Below are positions 31,996 through 41,551 of a DNA stretch of 64,000 bases, piece by piece. Position 1 is the stretch's first letter. The number at the start of each line of letters is the position of its first letter. The position numbers and the translations under genes are program-made. Source of the DNA: Bacteroidales bacterium (GTDB lineage: Bacteria; Bacteroidota; Bacteroidia; Bacteroidales; UBA3824). Location of the stretch: assembly GCA_017962175.1 (NCBI GenBank), contig JAGCVU010000256.1, positions 1 to 64,000 of the forward strand, in the 5' to 3' direction. A model generated the notes under the pieces. The model saw only the letters and a list, made by a program, of their open reading frames with translations. It was not told the DNA's origin and searched no databases.

Positions 31996-32026
31996 CAAAG
32001 GTAGAGCGTTTTTTTTATTCTCCAAA
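31996..32026 (-). promoter_or_regulatory. Promoter of tRNA-Leu
   Basis: On the minus strand, TTTG at 32023-32026 and TACCTTTG at 31996-32003, separated by exactly 19 bases, the ideal Bacteroidota sigma-ABfr arrangement. The -7 box lies 22 bases before the mature 5' end. Confidence 0.8.
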
Positions 32027-32130
32027 ACTTTTGTGATGTTTTTTTGTGTTTTTATTCATTTTTTTTTGAGGTGGCTGTTAATTGGTTGATGTTTCATATT
32101 ATAACATAGCCAATATTTTACTCTAAAATA

Positions 32131-33555
32131 TTATTTATCGTACTTAAATTCTATACGTCGGTTGATTTTACGGTTTTCTTCCGACGTGTTGGGTACTAAC
32201 GGTTCTAAATATGCCTTAGATTGGGTTTTGATGCGGTTGGCGCTGATGCCTCGTTGCATAAGTTGCTGTTTGGCAAATCCGGCGCGTCGCAATGCCACTT
32301 TGTAGTTGGCTTCGTATGTACCTATGTCGCAGGTGTGTCCGGTGATAATGATTATCTTTTCGGGGTTTTCTTTCATATCCTCGGCTATTTGGTTGAGGTA
32401 GTTTTGATAACGCGAGTTGAGAATAGCGGTGGAGTCGTTGAAGGCAAACTGCATGTTGAATCCGTTGAGGGCAAGTTCTTTCTTAACGTCGATAACCACC
32501 ATTTGAGTGTCGGCGGGTTGAACTTCGTCGCTTACGGGTTCTACTTCTGCCACAAAGGGTTCTGTTTCCACGATTTGCAAATCGGCATCGTCTATGTTTG
32601 CCACCAAAGCAGAGTCGGGTATTTCGATGGGTTTGATGTCGATTGGCTTTTCGGTGGGTTGTTTTTTGCGGTTGAAGATGTTGCCGATGTTGTATGCTGC
32701 GCCCACCATTATACCAACCGAAAGTGTGTTGATTTTGTCAACGGCAGGGGAGGAGCATACACCATTGTAAACAGGATTGCGGTATGCATCTGCGCTCATA
32801 CAGTCGGGATTGTAGAGATAGGGTTCCTGTGTTTTTACTACCGAATTAACACCGTAAGCGAAATACACGCCAGCAGTGGCACTCCATTCGTGATTGATGC
32901 AGTATACTGCGCCAGCTTGTACAAACGGTGATATTGAGGGTTTTAGTTCAATTACTCCGTTGAAATCTTTTGAGGTGTATTCGTGATGTTGGTTCATTCC
33001 TAAGATTTCAAGTTTATCTTCAGCGTAGTAACCACGTGTTTCTAAATAGCCTGACTTTGTTTTATAGCTACCCGATAATGGAACGGAAACAATTATACCA
33101 GCACCACCCGTAACTTTAAATTTTTTGCCTATTTCGTGCTGATAATATCCGCCGATAGGTAACCCTACGGAAATGATGTTTTGTCTTTCTTTGAGGTCGA
33201 AAAAGTATGTGCGGTGTGTGTATGGCATTGATGCTTCGTCGATTGCGTTTTCGATAGATTCTATCGTGTTGAGTTTAGCCGAAGTGCCTGTGTAATTTAG
33301 CATTATGCCTGCCGTTGCACCAAAATTATCGGTAAAAAAGTGAGTGATTCCACCGGTAAACATTCCGCCTATGCCCATTCCTTTGGTGCCGTATGAGCCA
33401 AGGTCGTAACAGAGGTTGTGAATGCCTCCGCCGATTGATGCGTGTACATATGTGGTTGGTTCGCAAATGTTTAGAGGTTTGGCTTTCTTTTTGGTTTGAG
33501 CTTGTGTTAAACTTGCTGTAAGAGCCAATAATATGATGAAATATATCTTTTTCAT
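32131..33555 (-). CDS. OmpA-family outer-membrane protein
   Basis: A 474-residue outer-membrane protein with signal peptide (MKKIYFIILLALTASLTQAQ). Residues about 30-280 look like a barrel of PorE/SprF-like style with Gly/Tyr-rich strands; a flexible linker (EVEPVSDEVQPADTQ) precedes a C-terminal OmpA peptidoglycan-binding domain (ITGHTCDIGTYEANYKVALRRA, NRKINRRIEF) from about 360. The D and R residues needed to bind diaminopimelate (in TCDIG and RRIEF) are present. It is last in a four-gene minus-strand run, 14 bases after the T9SS cargo gene, and probably anchors or assembles a surface protein complex. Confidence 0.85.
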   Translation of the reverse strand: MKKIYFIILLALTASLTQAQTKKKAKPLNICEPTTYVHASIGGGIHNLCYDLGSYGTKGMGIGGMFTGGITHFFTDNFGATAGIMLNYTGTSAKLNTIESIENAIDEASMPYTHRTYFFDLKERQNIISVGLPIGGYYQHEIGKKFKVTGGAGIIVSVPLSGSYKTKSGYLETRGYYAEDKLEILGMNQHHEYTSKDFNGVIELKPSISPFVQAGAVYCINHEWSATAGVYFAYGVNSVVKTQEPYLYNPDCMSADAYRNPVYNGVCSSPAVDKINTLSVGIMVGAAYNIGNIFNRKKQPTEKPIDIKPIEIPDSALVANIDDADLQIVETEPFVAEVEPVSDEVQPADTQMVVIDVKKELALNGFNMQFAFNDSTAILNSRYQNYLNQIAEDMKENPEKIIIITGHTCDIGTYEANYKVALRRAGFAKQQLMQRGISANRIKTQSKAYLEPLVPNTSEENRKINRRIEFKYDK

Positions 33556-33569
33556 TGTATATGAGTGTA

Positions 33570-36251
33570 TTAGTCGTTAACTATGATTTTGTATGAGAGT
33601 CTTTGTTGATTGCTAATAATCGACACGGTGTAACTTCCTTTGGGTAGTTCAATTGTAAACTCTTCGGAAAGGTGTCCGCGTTGCAAAACTTTGTTGCCAA
33701 GCGAGTTGAATATAAACATGGTAGCCGATGATAATTCATCCTCGTTGAAGTTTACAAGTTTTACGTTGATAGGTTGCGAAGCTTTTGCAGGGTTGGGATA
33801 AATTTCGCCACGTTTTACAAGAGCTTTGGTTTCGGCAATGTCTACAGCATTGAGTTGAACGCCGCACACTTTAAATTGTTTACCTTCTGTAGTGACAACA
33901 TCGGCGCTATAGAATCCTTTTACGCCATTGGGGTCGTTGTAGAATTGCATTGTTTCGCCGTCGAGTTTGTTGCCGTCTTTGTACCATTGGTATTCGGCAA
34001 ATAGGTCTTCGGCGTTGCTAATGAATACCACATCGGTAAATTTAGATTTGATGTATTTATTGGGGAAGTTTACTGTGATTTCAAAGTGTTGTTTTTGGCT
34101 TTCGGTGCCCAACGCATCTTTGAGTACGATTTCGCCATTGTAAACACCTCCATTAGCATCTTGGGGAATGGTAAGTTCGAATGAACGTTCGGTAGCTGAT
34201 TCCACGGTTAGTTTACTGATGTCAATGTCGGCAAATCCGTTTTGCTTGGCTACGCCATCAAAGGTTATAGTAGCCGATTCGGGAAGTCCGTTTGAAATTG
34301 TGATTTTAACTTTAGCTTCATCACCTTGGCAATATTCTGATTTTAAAACTGTTATGTTTGCAATTTCGATTTTACCGGGAGTAATTGCACCATCGTTGTA
34401 GATTATTGGATCGGGAGCTATATATTTGCCTGTAAGGTCGCCGGAGAGCTCAAACGAAACGGTGATTATTTTGCCAGAACCAATTTCCGGAGAATCGTAA
34501 ACTTGTGTTTGAGATGCTATTTCCACATTGTCGGAGGCAAGTTTGTTGGTGAGTACGCATTTGTTGCCGCTGAGTATAACGGTATTGTTGCCATCGTATG
34601 CCTTGGTGTGGAGAATTTCAGGTTCAGAAACTTCAAGTTTCAGAGGCAATACTTTCACTTTTATTTCTTTGTTAATAATCTCGTTGCCAAATTGACACAA
34701 ACTTGCTTTTACCAAATATGTTCCCTCGGTGAGCATTTGGTTTGTAATATCCTTATTCTCAAAAAAATATTTGTCTGTTATTTGCTCATGTTCAAGATTG
34801 CTCATTTTTAGGTCGGTGCCTAATTGCGAATGAGTGTAGAATAATTGGTATGCATCACCAGTGGCGGTAGTGTTGAATGCGATGGTGGTTGGCTTAGCTT
34901 TAATTTCGCCCGGTTCGTGAGTAGAATGATTGGTTAGTTTATATTTGTAAGCATCAACACCACCGAGAGAAAAGACTATATAATTTAATTCGTATTCGCC
35001 GATTTCTGCATCCACAAAATGCGATTGAGTATAGTCAACAATTACTTCTACTTGATCGCCTTCATCGAGGTTTTTGATAGTAGGAGGTATTACTTCACCA
35101 TTATACATTTTGTTTGATTCGTCGTAATATTTGGGTAGTATTACAAATCCGCCATCAAATACTACTTCGCGTTTGTCGCTTACGATTTCGAGTTTTGTTT
35201 TTATTACAGGGTTTTCGAGTATGTAGTTGCCTGCTTTAGAGCCGGTTAGTGATAGATACACATCCACATCGTAAATTCCGGGTTCGGCATTTGGATATTT
35301 GGTTTTATTATAATCAACTGTCAATTTTACATCGTCGATTTTACCATCAACTGATACAACGCCTTGAAGTTCTGGAAGTTTGAGAATTTGGTCTTGTTTG
35401 ACTGATACAGTGCCGTCTTTAATTTTGCCCGAGATAGTTAATTTGCCGTTGTGGGAAATGGTTTTCGGGGTGACGGTGATGTTAACTTGTTGTTGTATAT
35501 TTTCGTAATGAGCTTCGTCTTCTGGTACAAATCTTATTGTTATAGTTTGCTGCTCTCCTGCAACAAGCATTTGATTGTCAATTGGTCCATTATTTTTAAC
35601 GTATTTGATTGATCCGGGTGCATTAGGGTCGCTTAGGGTAGCTTTTATGTCTGTACCAATCAGTGAATTGCCGTAAGTAAAACTGTTTTCTGTTGGTGGA
35701 GTGAGTGTTACTTTTCTTTTTGTTATTTCACCTCCAATACTTTCGAGCATTTTTATAATTTGATGGTTTTCATCATATTTGATTACGTCTATTAAGTAAG
35801 GTTCAAGAAAAGATATTGGAGGATTTGGATCTAACATAAATAAATCAGGCATTACGCTCATGCAAATCGCTCTTTTTACATCATCTGTTACCTCAAGTTT
35901 ATATTTGTAAGCATCTTTCCCTGTTAATGATAAATAGCACCATATATAATAACCTGAGTTTGGTTCTGTTTCAAGTTGTGGATTATCTAAGTCACTATAG
36001 TCAGTGTAATTAATTTCATAATTAAATACTACCTCGTCTTCATCATCTATCTCATTTTGGTTTTTTAGAATATAATAATTTTCGCTGCAATTGACTTTAC
36101 TTGTGCCATCCCATTCTTTGGAATCATATTTAAGATGTTCTAATGTTTTGTCAATGTCAACATATAGTACAGTCCTCGGATCCTCTTGCGCTAATGAGAG
36201 TCCGCTATAGAGCAGGAGCATTAAAAAAGTGATTAAGTATTTCTTATTCAT
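33570..36251 (-). CDS. T9SS type A surface protein with MBG-like repeats
   Basis: An 893-residue secreted protein. A signal peptide (MNKKYLITFLMLLLYSGLSLAQ, outlined) starts it. The body holds several beta-sandwich repeats of about 80 residues of the MBG/YDG type (YKLEVTDDVKRA, TPKTISHNGKLTISGK, YNDGAITPGKIEIAN). The last 90 residues are a type A sorting domain (IYPNPAKAS, FNSLGNKVLQRG, PKGSYTVSII, YKIIVND). The tail is cut as the protein crosses the outer membrane through the type IX system. It is co-transcribed with the GSCFA and OmpA-like genes, spaced by 10 and 14 bases. Confidence 0.85.
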   Translation of the reverse strand: MNKKYLITFLMLLLYSGLSLAQEDPRTVLYVDIDKTLEHLKYDSKEWDGTSKVNCSENYYILKNQNEIDDEDEVVFNYEINYTDYSDLDNPQLETEPNSGYYIWCYLSLTGKDAYKYKLEVTDDVKRAICMSVMPDLFMLDPNPPISFLEPYLIDVIKYDENHQIIKMLESIGGEITKRKVTLTPPTENSFTYGNSLIGTDIKATLSDPNAPGSIKYVKNNGPIDNQMLVAGEQQTITIRFVPEDEAHYENIQQQVNITVTPKTISHNGKLTISGKIKDGTVSVKQDQILKLPELQGVVSVDGKIDDVKLTVDYNKTKYPNAEPGIYDVDVYLSLTGSKAGNYILENPVIKTKLEIVSDKREVVFDGGFVILPKYYDESNKMYNGEVIPPTIKNLDEGDQVEVIVDYTQSHFVDAEIGEYELNYIVFSLGGVDAYKYKLTNHSTHEPGEIKAKPTTIAFNTTATGDAYQLFYTHSQLGTDLKMSNLEHEQITDKYFFENKDITNQMLTEGTYLVKASLCQFGNEIINKEIKVKVLPLKLEVSEPEILHTKAYDGNNTVILSGNKCVLTNKLASDNVEIASQTQVYDSPEIGSGKIITVSFELSGDLTGKYIAPDPIIYNDGAITPGKIEIANITVLKSEYCQGDEAKVKITISNGLPESATITFDGVAKQNGFADIDISKLTVESATERSFELTIPQDANGGVYNGEIVLKDALGTESQKQHFEITVNFPNKYIKSKFTDVVFISNAEDLFAEYQWYKDGNKLDGETMQFYNDPNGVKGFYSADVVTTEGKQFKVCGVQLNAVDIAETKALVKRGEIYPNPAKASQPINVKLVNFNEDELSSATMFIFNSLGNKVLQRGHLSEEFTIELPKGSYTVSIISNQQRLSYKIIVND

Positions 36252-36261
36252 AATGTTATGA

Positions 36262-37257
36262 TTATTTATTCTGGTTTATGATATTGTTGAAATATTGTTT
36301 TTCTGTTTCTAAGTTAAGACCGAAGTTTTGGGCTTCAAGTTGCATGGCTTTGTTAATTTGATTTTTGGCAAAGGTAACGATTTCGGGCAAGTCGGGCGAT
36401 ATGATTTTGTGGTTTACACTTTTCATAAAGTTAGAAACCTGCGAAACCGCATTGATTGTCTGCTGATTGCAAAATGATTGCAATAGTCGCTCGAAAATTA
36501 TCTCTCGTGCCGTTGACGACGGATGCGTAAGGTTTGATTCATAAAACCGATAATCGCGCAATTCGTCGATCATTATTTCGTACGATGGAAAATATTCCAC
36601 GTTGTTAAATGCTTTCACTATAGTGTCGGTGCTGAGTAGTAATGTGCTTTTGCTCAATGTGTTTTGAGTGGCTCCATCGGCTATGTGGCGGATTGGACTC
36701 ACAGTTAGCACAATTTTGATTTTTGGATTAAAGTCTGTAATGGTTTGGCAAATCTGTCGCAATGTGTCAGTGGATTGTTCTACTGTCAACAATTGGCGTG
36801 TAAACAGTTTAGGATTCTGCTTGTGACAATTAGCAACCGGTTTGCCTGTTTCGTTGAGGTAATATACAAACGCAGTTCCGAGTGTGATGAATACAATGTC
36901 GGCGGTTTTGAGAAATTGTTTTGCCGATTGTATTGATTCTGTTGCTCTGCTGACGGCAAGATTCAAATCCGTATTGTCGAAATCGCCATGCATCAGATAC
37001 GAACTATATTTGCCATTATTTTGGAAAAAATCTTCTGCCGAAATTGTTTTGTTTGAGGTTAAATAATCAAACAAAATGTTGATTGATAATGGATTGTACA
37101 ATGTGCCAAATGGATTAGCTAAACTGTTGAATTTGGCGTTGGCAAACATAGAGCCTATGTTGTCGGCAAAGCACGAACCAACAAACATCAGACGGCTTTG
37201 ATATGAGATAACAGTCTGAGATTTAGGAACTTTAACTTCAGTGTAGAGCGTTGGCAT
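36262..37257 (-). CDS. GSCFA-domain esterase-like protein
   Basis: A 331-residue protein from MPTLYTEVKVPKSQ; start taken at 37257, which gives a four-base gap to the upstream gene. The family signature FVGSCFADNIGSMFA (Gly-Ser-Cys-Phe-Ala) lies near residue 27; the Ser is the likely nucleophile of an SGNH-like hydrolase, with ITLGTAFVYY and LTVSPIRHI, and a late Asp-Ser-x-His-type block (LTHPSSTAREII). The natural substrate is not known; acyl groups on polysaccharide or peptidoglycan are possible. No signal peptide is seen. It lies between a thioredoxin-like lipoprotein and a T9SS cargo gene. Confidence 0.85.
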   Translation of the reverse strand: MPTLYTEVKVPKSQTVISYQSRLMFVGSCFADNIGSMFANAKFNSLANPFGTLYNPLSINILFDYLTSNKTISAEDFFQNNGKYSSYLMHGDFDNTDLNLAVSRATESIQSAKQFLKTADIVFITLGTAFVYYLNETGKPVANCHKQNPKLFTRQLLTVEQSTDTLRQICQTITDFNPKIKIVLTVSPIRHIADGATQNTLSKSTLLLSTDTIVKAFNNVEYFPSYEIMIDELRDYRFYESNLTHPSSTAREIIFERLLQSFCNQQTINAVSQVSNFMKSVNHKIISPDLPEIVTFAKNQINKAMQLEAQNFGLNLETEKQYFNNIINQNK

Positions 37258-37261
37258 ATTG

Positions 37262-37690
37262 TTATTTGTTAATTCCAAAGATTTCGTCGAATGCTTTTTC
37301 AAGGTCGTGATACGACATTACCGGTCCCGAAATAGTTTGAATATTGGCGTTGAGCGGCACAAATATGAATGCGGGTAGTTTTTTGATGTTAAACGCATCG
37401 GCTATTTTGATGTTTTCCTCGTAGTTGATACTGTAAAAATGTATTGAAGAGGAATAAACAGTGGCTGCAAGTTCTATTTCGGCATTCTGTTTTTCGCAGT
37501 TTTTTACTCTTGGCGAATAAAAATATATCACCGATGGTTCTTTTTGTTGATAGTCTAACGTAGAGTCGGGGTCGAAAATCTGCTCTTTGAAACTGAGTGT
37601 GTCGAGCGGAGTCATAAAGCGCGGGCTTTGATCGTTGGAGCATCCCAAAAGCGCACAAAACAGTATAGCTATAATAAATAAGTGTTTCAT
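37262..37690 (-). CDS. Thioredoxin-fold lipoprotein lacking CXXC
   Basis: A 142-residue protein from MKHLFIIAILFCALLGC, a lipoprotein signal with lipobox LLGC. The mature part has the thioredoxin strand order: VIYFYSPRVKNCEKQ at the usual active site, FYSINYEENIKIADAFNIKKLPAFIFV with the cis-Pro. The active site holds only one Cys (YSPRVKNC instead of W-C-x-x-C), so it cannot do two-Cys disulphide exchange. It may act as a redox-inactive holder, or form a mixed disulphide through the remaining Cys. It heads the run thioredoxin-like, GSCFA, T9SS cargo, OmpA-like. Confidence 0.78.
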   Translation of the reverse strand: MKHLFIIAILFCALLGCSNDQSPRFMTPLDTLSFKEQIFDPDSTLDYQQKEPSVIYFYSPRVKNCEKQNAEIELAATVYSSSIHFYSINYEENIKIADAFNIKKLPAFIFVPLNANIQTISGPVMSYHDLEKAFDEIFGINK

Positions 37691-37791
37691 ATCAATAATT
37701 TTATTTTGCAAAAATAATCATTGCTTTCAAATTCAAAAACATTGCCGTCTTTTTTTTAGGTGATATTATTACGCTTATGTTTTTTTTTTGT

Positions 37792-37799
37792 TATATTTG
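37792..37799 (+). promoter_or_regulatory. -7 box of the rSAM/lipoprotein pair
   Basis: TATATTTG, 34 bases before the ATG at 37834. The longer in-frame start at 37777 would begin inside the promoter and is rejected. Confidence 0.6.
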
Positions 37800-37833
37800 T
37801 AAAACACAAACTATAAACCATCCGGCATTTAAG

Positions 37834-38922
37834 ATGAGTATTTTAAATTCAATCAAGCATCTGATTTTCAGGCGTTATCGCAATAAGGAAATTGAGCGTC
37901 ACAAACTCAATTATCTTTTTTGGGAATGTACTCTTAGGTGCAATCTCTCTTGTTTGCATTGCGGAAGCGACTGCCTGAAAAATTCGGAACAGAAAGATAT
38001 GCCGGTGGACGATTTTGTGAAAGTATTAGATGATATAAAGAGCTCAGGCACAGCCAATAATCTTACTATTTGCATTACTGGCGGCGAACCTCTTTTACGA
38101 CGCGACCTTGAACAAGCCGGTATTGAAATACGCAAACGCGGTTTTCGTTGGGGAATTGTTACCAATGGATTGATTCTTAGTCAAGAACGCTTTTATTCGC
38201 TTATTAATGCGGGAATGACTTCGATGAGTTTTAGTCTCGACGGATTTGAGCCTCAGCACAATCATTTGCGGCAAAACGAGCAGTCGTTTCAAAAGGTGAT
38301 GTCGGCTATCAAGTTGGCTGTGGATTTCTCTAAAAACGGCAATTTTGTTTTTGATGTAATCACGTGCGTTAATAAGTACAATTTTGATTCGCTAAGAGAT
38401 TTTCGCAAGTTTTTGATTAACAATGGAATAAAACATTGGCGGATTTTTTCTATTTTCCCTGAAGGACGTGCCGGTAAAAATTTCAACGATTTGTCGATAA
38501 GTAGTTTGCAATATCGTGGATTGATGGATTTTATAGCCGAAACTCGCTCTCAGTTTGGCAATCAAATACACCTTAATTATTCGTGCGAGGGTTATTTAGG
38601 AAAATACGAACTCAAGGTTAGAGATTTTTTCTTTTTCTGCCGAGCGGGTATTAATATAGCCTCTGTGATGTGCGATGGCAATGTAACCGGATGTTTGAGC
38701 GTGAGAGCCAATGATTTTATTCAGGGCAACGTTTACCAACGCAGTTTCAGTTCTATCTGGAACAACGGATATCAGATAATGCGTCAACGAAATTGGGCAA
38801 AAATCGGAAAATGTGCGAGTTGCAAGGTATGGAACAAGTGTCTTGGCAATGGTTTACACCTGCGTGAAGGTTTACATTCTGAAGTGGCAAGATGCAATTA
38901 TCAAGAGTTGAACAATAGTTAA
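37834..38922 (+). CDS. Radical SAM/SPASM enzyme of the rSAM/lipoprotein system
   Basis: A 362-residue enzyme from MSILNSIKHLIFRRYRN. The radical SAM cluster is C36-x3-C40-x2-C43 (CNLSCLHC). GGEPLLRRDL is the SAM-binding loop. The C-terminal SPASM region contains CDGNVTGCLSV and C-A-S-C-K-x-W-N-K-C, which bind extra iron-sulphur clusters. This architecture, with a lipoprotein gene directly downstream, is the Bacteroidota rSAM/lipoprotein pair (TIGR04133/TIGR04134 type, named from memory). It probably modifies the lipoprotein peptide before export. The chemistry of the modification is unknown. Confidence 0.9.
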   Translation: MSILNSIKHLIFRRYRNKEIERHKLNYLFWECTLRCNLSCLHCGSDCLKNSEQKDMPVDDFVKVLDDIKSSGTANNLTICITGGEPLLRRDLEQAGIEIRKRGFRWGIVTNGLILSQERFYSLINAGMTSMSFSLDGFEPQHNHLRQNEQSFQKVMSAIKLAVDFSKNGNFVFDVITCVNKYNFDSLRDFRKFLINNGIKHWRIFSIFPEGRAGKNFNDLSISSLQYRGLMDFIAETRSQFGNQIHLNYSCEGYLGKYELKVRDFFFFCRAGINIASVMCDGNVTGCLSVRANDFIQGNVYQRSFSSIWNNGYQIMRQRNWAKIGKCASCKVWNKCLGNGLHLREGLHSEVARCNYQELNNS

Positions 38923-38954
38923 TTATATTATAAACATCTAAAAATTAATTTGTT

Positions 38955-39335
38955 ATGAAAGATTCAGTTAAAAAAGCGGCTGCTGCCGTGCTTGGATTCT
39001 TCGGCATTGGAGCTCTCACAGCATGCTATGGTATGCCTCCCGACACAAGAGACGGACTGCCAAATGTTGTGTACGGCAAAGTAATGTCGGTAGACCAAAA
39101 TGGAGATACTTCTGTGCTTGTACAGGGACAGGTGATAATTAAAGATGGAGTTCGTACATATCGTGGTGTTACCGACGAAAACGGATTTTTTAATGTGGCT
39201 TTGCCTGATAGCGATCGTGAGTTTAAATTATATTTCAATGATGCCGATGGTAAATATCAGCAAGATACTACTTTGTTTAAATTTGAAGAAGGTAGCACCG
39301 GCGTTAATTGCGACTTGATTTTGAAAAATAAATAA
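38955..39335 (+). CDS. Putative rSAM-modified lipoprotein
   Basis: A 126-residue lipoprotein. The long signal MKDSVKKAAAAVLGFFGIGALTAC ends in the lipobox LTAC (Cys24), followed at once by YGMPPDTRDG, the C-Y-G-x-P-like block shared by partners of the rSAM enzyme and the probable site of modification. Residues about 38-126 form a small carboxypeptidase-regulatory-like beta domain (VQGQVIIKDGVRTYRGVTDENGFF in outline). It begins 32 bases after the enzyme gene and is ended by the terminator at 39353-39388. Confidence 0.88.
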   Translation: MKDSVKKAAAAVLGFFGIGALTACYGMPPDTRDGLPNVVYGKVMSVDQNGDTSVLVQGQVIIKDGVRTYRGVTDENGFFNVALPDSDREFKLYFNDADGKYQQDTTLFKFEEGSTGVNCDLILKNK

Positions 39336-39352
39336 TGGCGTTTTTTTTAATT

Positions 39353-39388
39353 AAAAAGCGCACCGTTCTGATGAGCGGTGCGCTTTTT
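39353..39388 (+). terminator. Strong terminator after the lipoprotein
   Basis: AAAAAGCGCACCG / CGGTGCGCTTTTT arms with a 10-base loop, flanked by A and T runs. It works in both directions and also ends the kinase transcript on the minus strand. Confidence 0.9.
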
Positions 39389-39418
39389 TATTATATAGAT
39401 TACTAACTAAACAACATA

Positions 39419-41440
39419 CTACATAGGTTTAACCGAAGGTTCGCCTTTGAGGTCAATCTTCCAGCGTTTTCCGCTTGAATCTTTGCAAGAGAATCCGTAA
39501 GCAGGTTGTGCATATACGCTGTTGTAGATAAACTCGCTGCAAGGCAGTTTCGTAGAGTTGGCAATGAATCCGTATTTGCCGTTTTTCTCTTTTTGCAGAC
39601 AGATACCATAATCGGTTTGGAAACCATTAGGACAAGCCTCGTAAAGATAATCAATTAATACATAACCGTTTGCATCTACAAATCCAAGTTTGTCGGCACC
39701 ATCGGGACTTGCACCACGTTTTTGCGACAGATTTTTGGTGCTTGTGGCTTTGAGTATTTCGTTGCATTTAGCGGCTTTCTCCTTGGCGGGAGCGTAGTCG
39801 GCTTTTAGTGCCAACGCCTTATTATAATAGGTGAGGGCTCGAGCCACATTCTTGTCGTCGAAACAAGCGTTGCCTTGTTTGGTAAGTGCTGATAACTCAG
39901 CATCTTCCTCGTTTTGCTGATTGTCGGGAGCCGGGGTGGGAGTGGGTTCCGGCTGCGGCTGAGGTGCAGGCTGAGGATTGTTGTTTGATTTATTGTTGCC
40001 TTGGTTATTATTCTGATTATTAGAACCTTGATTGTTATCAACAGGAGCTTCAATCGCCGGATTATTGTTGTCCACATCTGTAGTTTCATCATCGTCGATC
40101 AAAAACAAGAAGAAAACTCCTGCAACTAATCCCAACAACAATAGCAACAATATAATAATAAAAGGTGCTTTTGATTTTTTCTTTTCTTCTACAATCTCAG
40201 TTTTCTTGGCTTGTGGAGCCGGAGCCGGCGGCGGAGTTGTAGGTTTGGGAGTTTCAACCTTTGGCGGCGGAGGCGGTGGAACGGAAGCTGCTGGAGGCGT
40301 AGCTGTGATGGGACGGTTTAAAACTTCCATCACTTCCTGACAATCGTAGAAACGTTCTTCGCGGTCTTGTTTGGTGCTCTTGCGAATAATCTCCTGAAAA
40401 TTAGGATTCTTTACAGTATCGGCGTTTTTGTCGTTGAGACTGCCGGTGGTCATTTCCAAAAGAATCAATCCAAGGGCGTAGATGTCGGCACGTTGGTCTA
40501 CTTCGTTGCCTTTGGTCATTTGCTCGGGAGCTGCATATTTAGGAGTGCCCACTTTTACAAGGTTGTCGTCGAAATAGTCGGCACTTGCGAGACCGAAATC
40601 CAATATTTTAACATTGTCGCCACGGTAGGTAACAATCATATTGTCGGGTTTGAGGTCGCGATGTATAATCTGTTTTTTGTGAACATACGACAAGGCGTCG
40701 AGCATTTGCGAAAATAGTTTTTTGGTCAAACGCTCGTCTTTTACTGTGCGACCGGTTTTGATTAAGTCGGTAAGGCTTTGACCGTCAACGTATTCCATAG
40801 TGTAGAATGCGCCTTCTTCGTCTTCACCTTTATCTAATATACGCACAATGTTGGGATGGTCGAGATGGTAAGCGTTTTCAAACTCTTTGAAAAACAGGCT
40901 CTTGTAATCCTCGTTGTCTTTAAATTGCGGTTTGATACGCTTGATAATAATCCACTTGCCGTATTGTTTGCCCTGATAAACGGTGCTCATAGCGCCTTGC
41001 GACGACATCGGTTTTACGTCGGTAAATCTCGATGATACAGCAGTGCTCTGTGCAAACGACGCCTGTGAAAAAGATGTGGATGATGTTGTAGGCGCCTGTT
41101 GTGGAGGAGCGGGCGGTGTGGGAGGCGTAGGAGGCTGTGGAGCTTCTGTTACAAAACCAGAACCTTCGAGCTCGGGTTGCGGCTCGGGTTGGGGTTGTGG
41201 AGCAGGTTGAGGTGCTTCGGTTACAAATCCCGAACCCTCAAGATTTTCATTGCTGGTCTGCTCAGCTGCAGGCTCTTCGTAGGTTGTGCCGTTAAGTTCG
41301 GCTTCAATCATTTTATTTAGTTTGTCCTTACTGATACCAAAATCGGATGCTTTTTTTTCCAAAAGTGTTCTGTCGGCATCGGTTAAAGTACCGTCGCCAC
41401 ACGCCGATTGTATCAGCATTTTCATTATTTCTATCGACAT
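39419..41440 (-). CDS. Membrane Ser/Thr protein kinase
   Basis: A 673-residue protein from MSIEIMKMLIQSACG. Residues 1-45 are a TerB-like short helical start; two LEGSGFVTEAPQP repeats and a Pro/Thr-rich linker follow. The kinase domain (about 140-400) has Lys in IIIKRIK, HRDLKPDN starting at His260, DFG at Asp281 and APEQ, all that is needed for activity. After a Pro-rich linker one membrane segment (APFIIILLLLLLGLVAGVFF) crosses the membrane. The outer part has Gln/Asn/Pro-rich linker, TPR-like helices and a WG-like tail. It is a eukaryote-like kinase with an outside sensor. Confidence 0.88.
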   Translation of the reverse strand: MSIEIMKMLIQSACGDGTLTDADRTLLEKKASDFGISKDKLNKMIEAELNGTTYEEPAAEQTSNENLEGSGFVTEAPQPAPQPQPEPQPELEGSGFVTEAPQPPTPPTPPAPPQQAPTTSSTSFSQASFAQSTAVSSRFTDVKPMSSQGAMSTVYQGKQYGKWIIIKRIKPQFKDNEDYKSLFFKEFENAYHLDHPNIVRILDKGEDEEGAFYTMEYVDGQSLTDLIKTGRTVKDERLTKKLFSQMLDALSYVHKKQIIHRDLKPDNMIVTYRGDNVKILDFGLASADYFDDNLVKVGTPKYAAPEQMTKGNEVDQRADIYALGLILLEMTTGSLNDKNADTVKNPNFQEIIRKSTKQDREERFYDCQEVMEVLNRPITATPPAASVPPPPPPKVETPKPTTPPPAPAPQAKKTEIVEEKKKSKAPFIIILLLLLLGLVAGVFFLFLIDDDETTDVDNNNPAIEAPVDNNQGSNNQNNNQGNNKSNNNPQPAPQPQPEPTPTPAPDNQQNEEDAELSALTKQGNACFDDKNVARALTYYNKALALKADYAPAKEKAAKCNEILKATSTKNLSQKRGASPDGADKLGFVDANGYVLIDYLYEACPNGFQTDYGICLQKEKNGKYGFIANSTKLPCSEFIYNSVYAQPAYGFSCKDSSGKRWKIDLKGEPSVKPM

Positions 41441-41551
41441 AGTTTCGTTTTTATAATTCAAAGTTCAAATTTACACTTTATTTTATAATTACGCAAAATA
41501 ATTTGCAATTTTATTTTCGTGATAAAGTATTTTTTTTCGCGAATAATTGTA

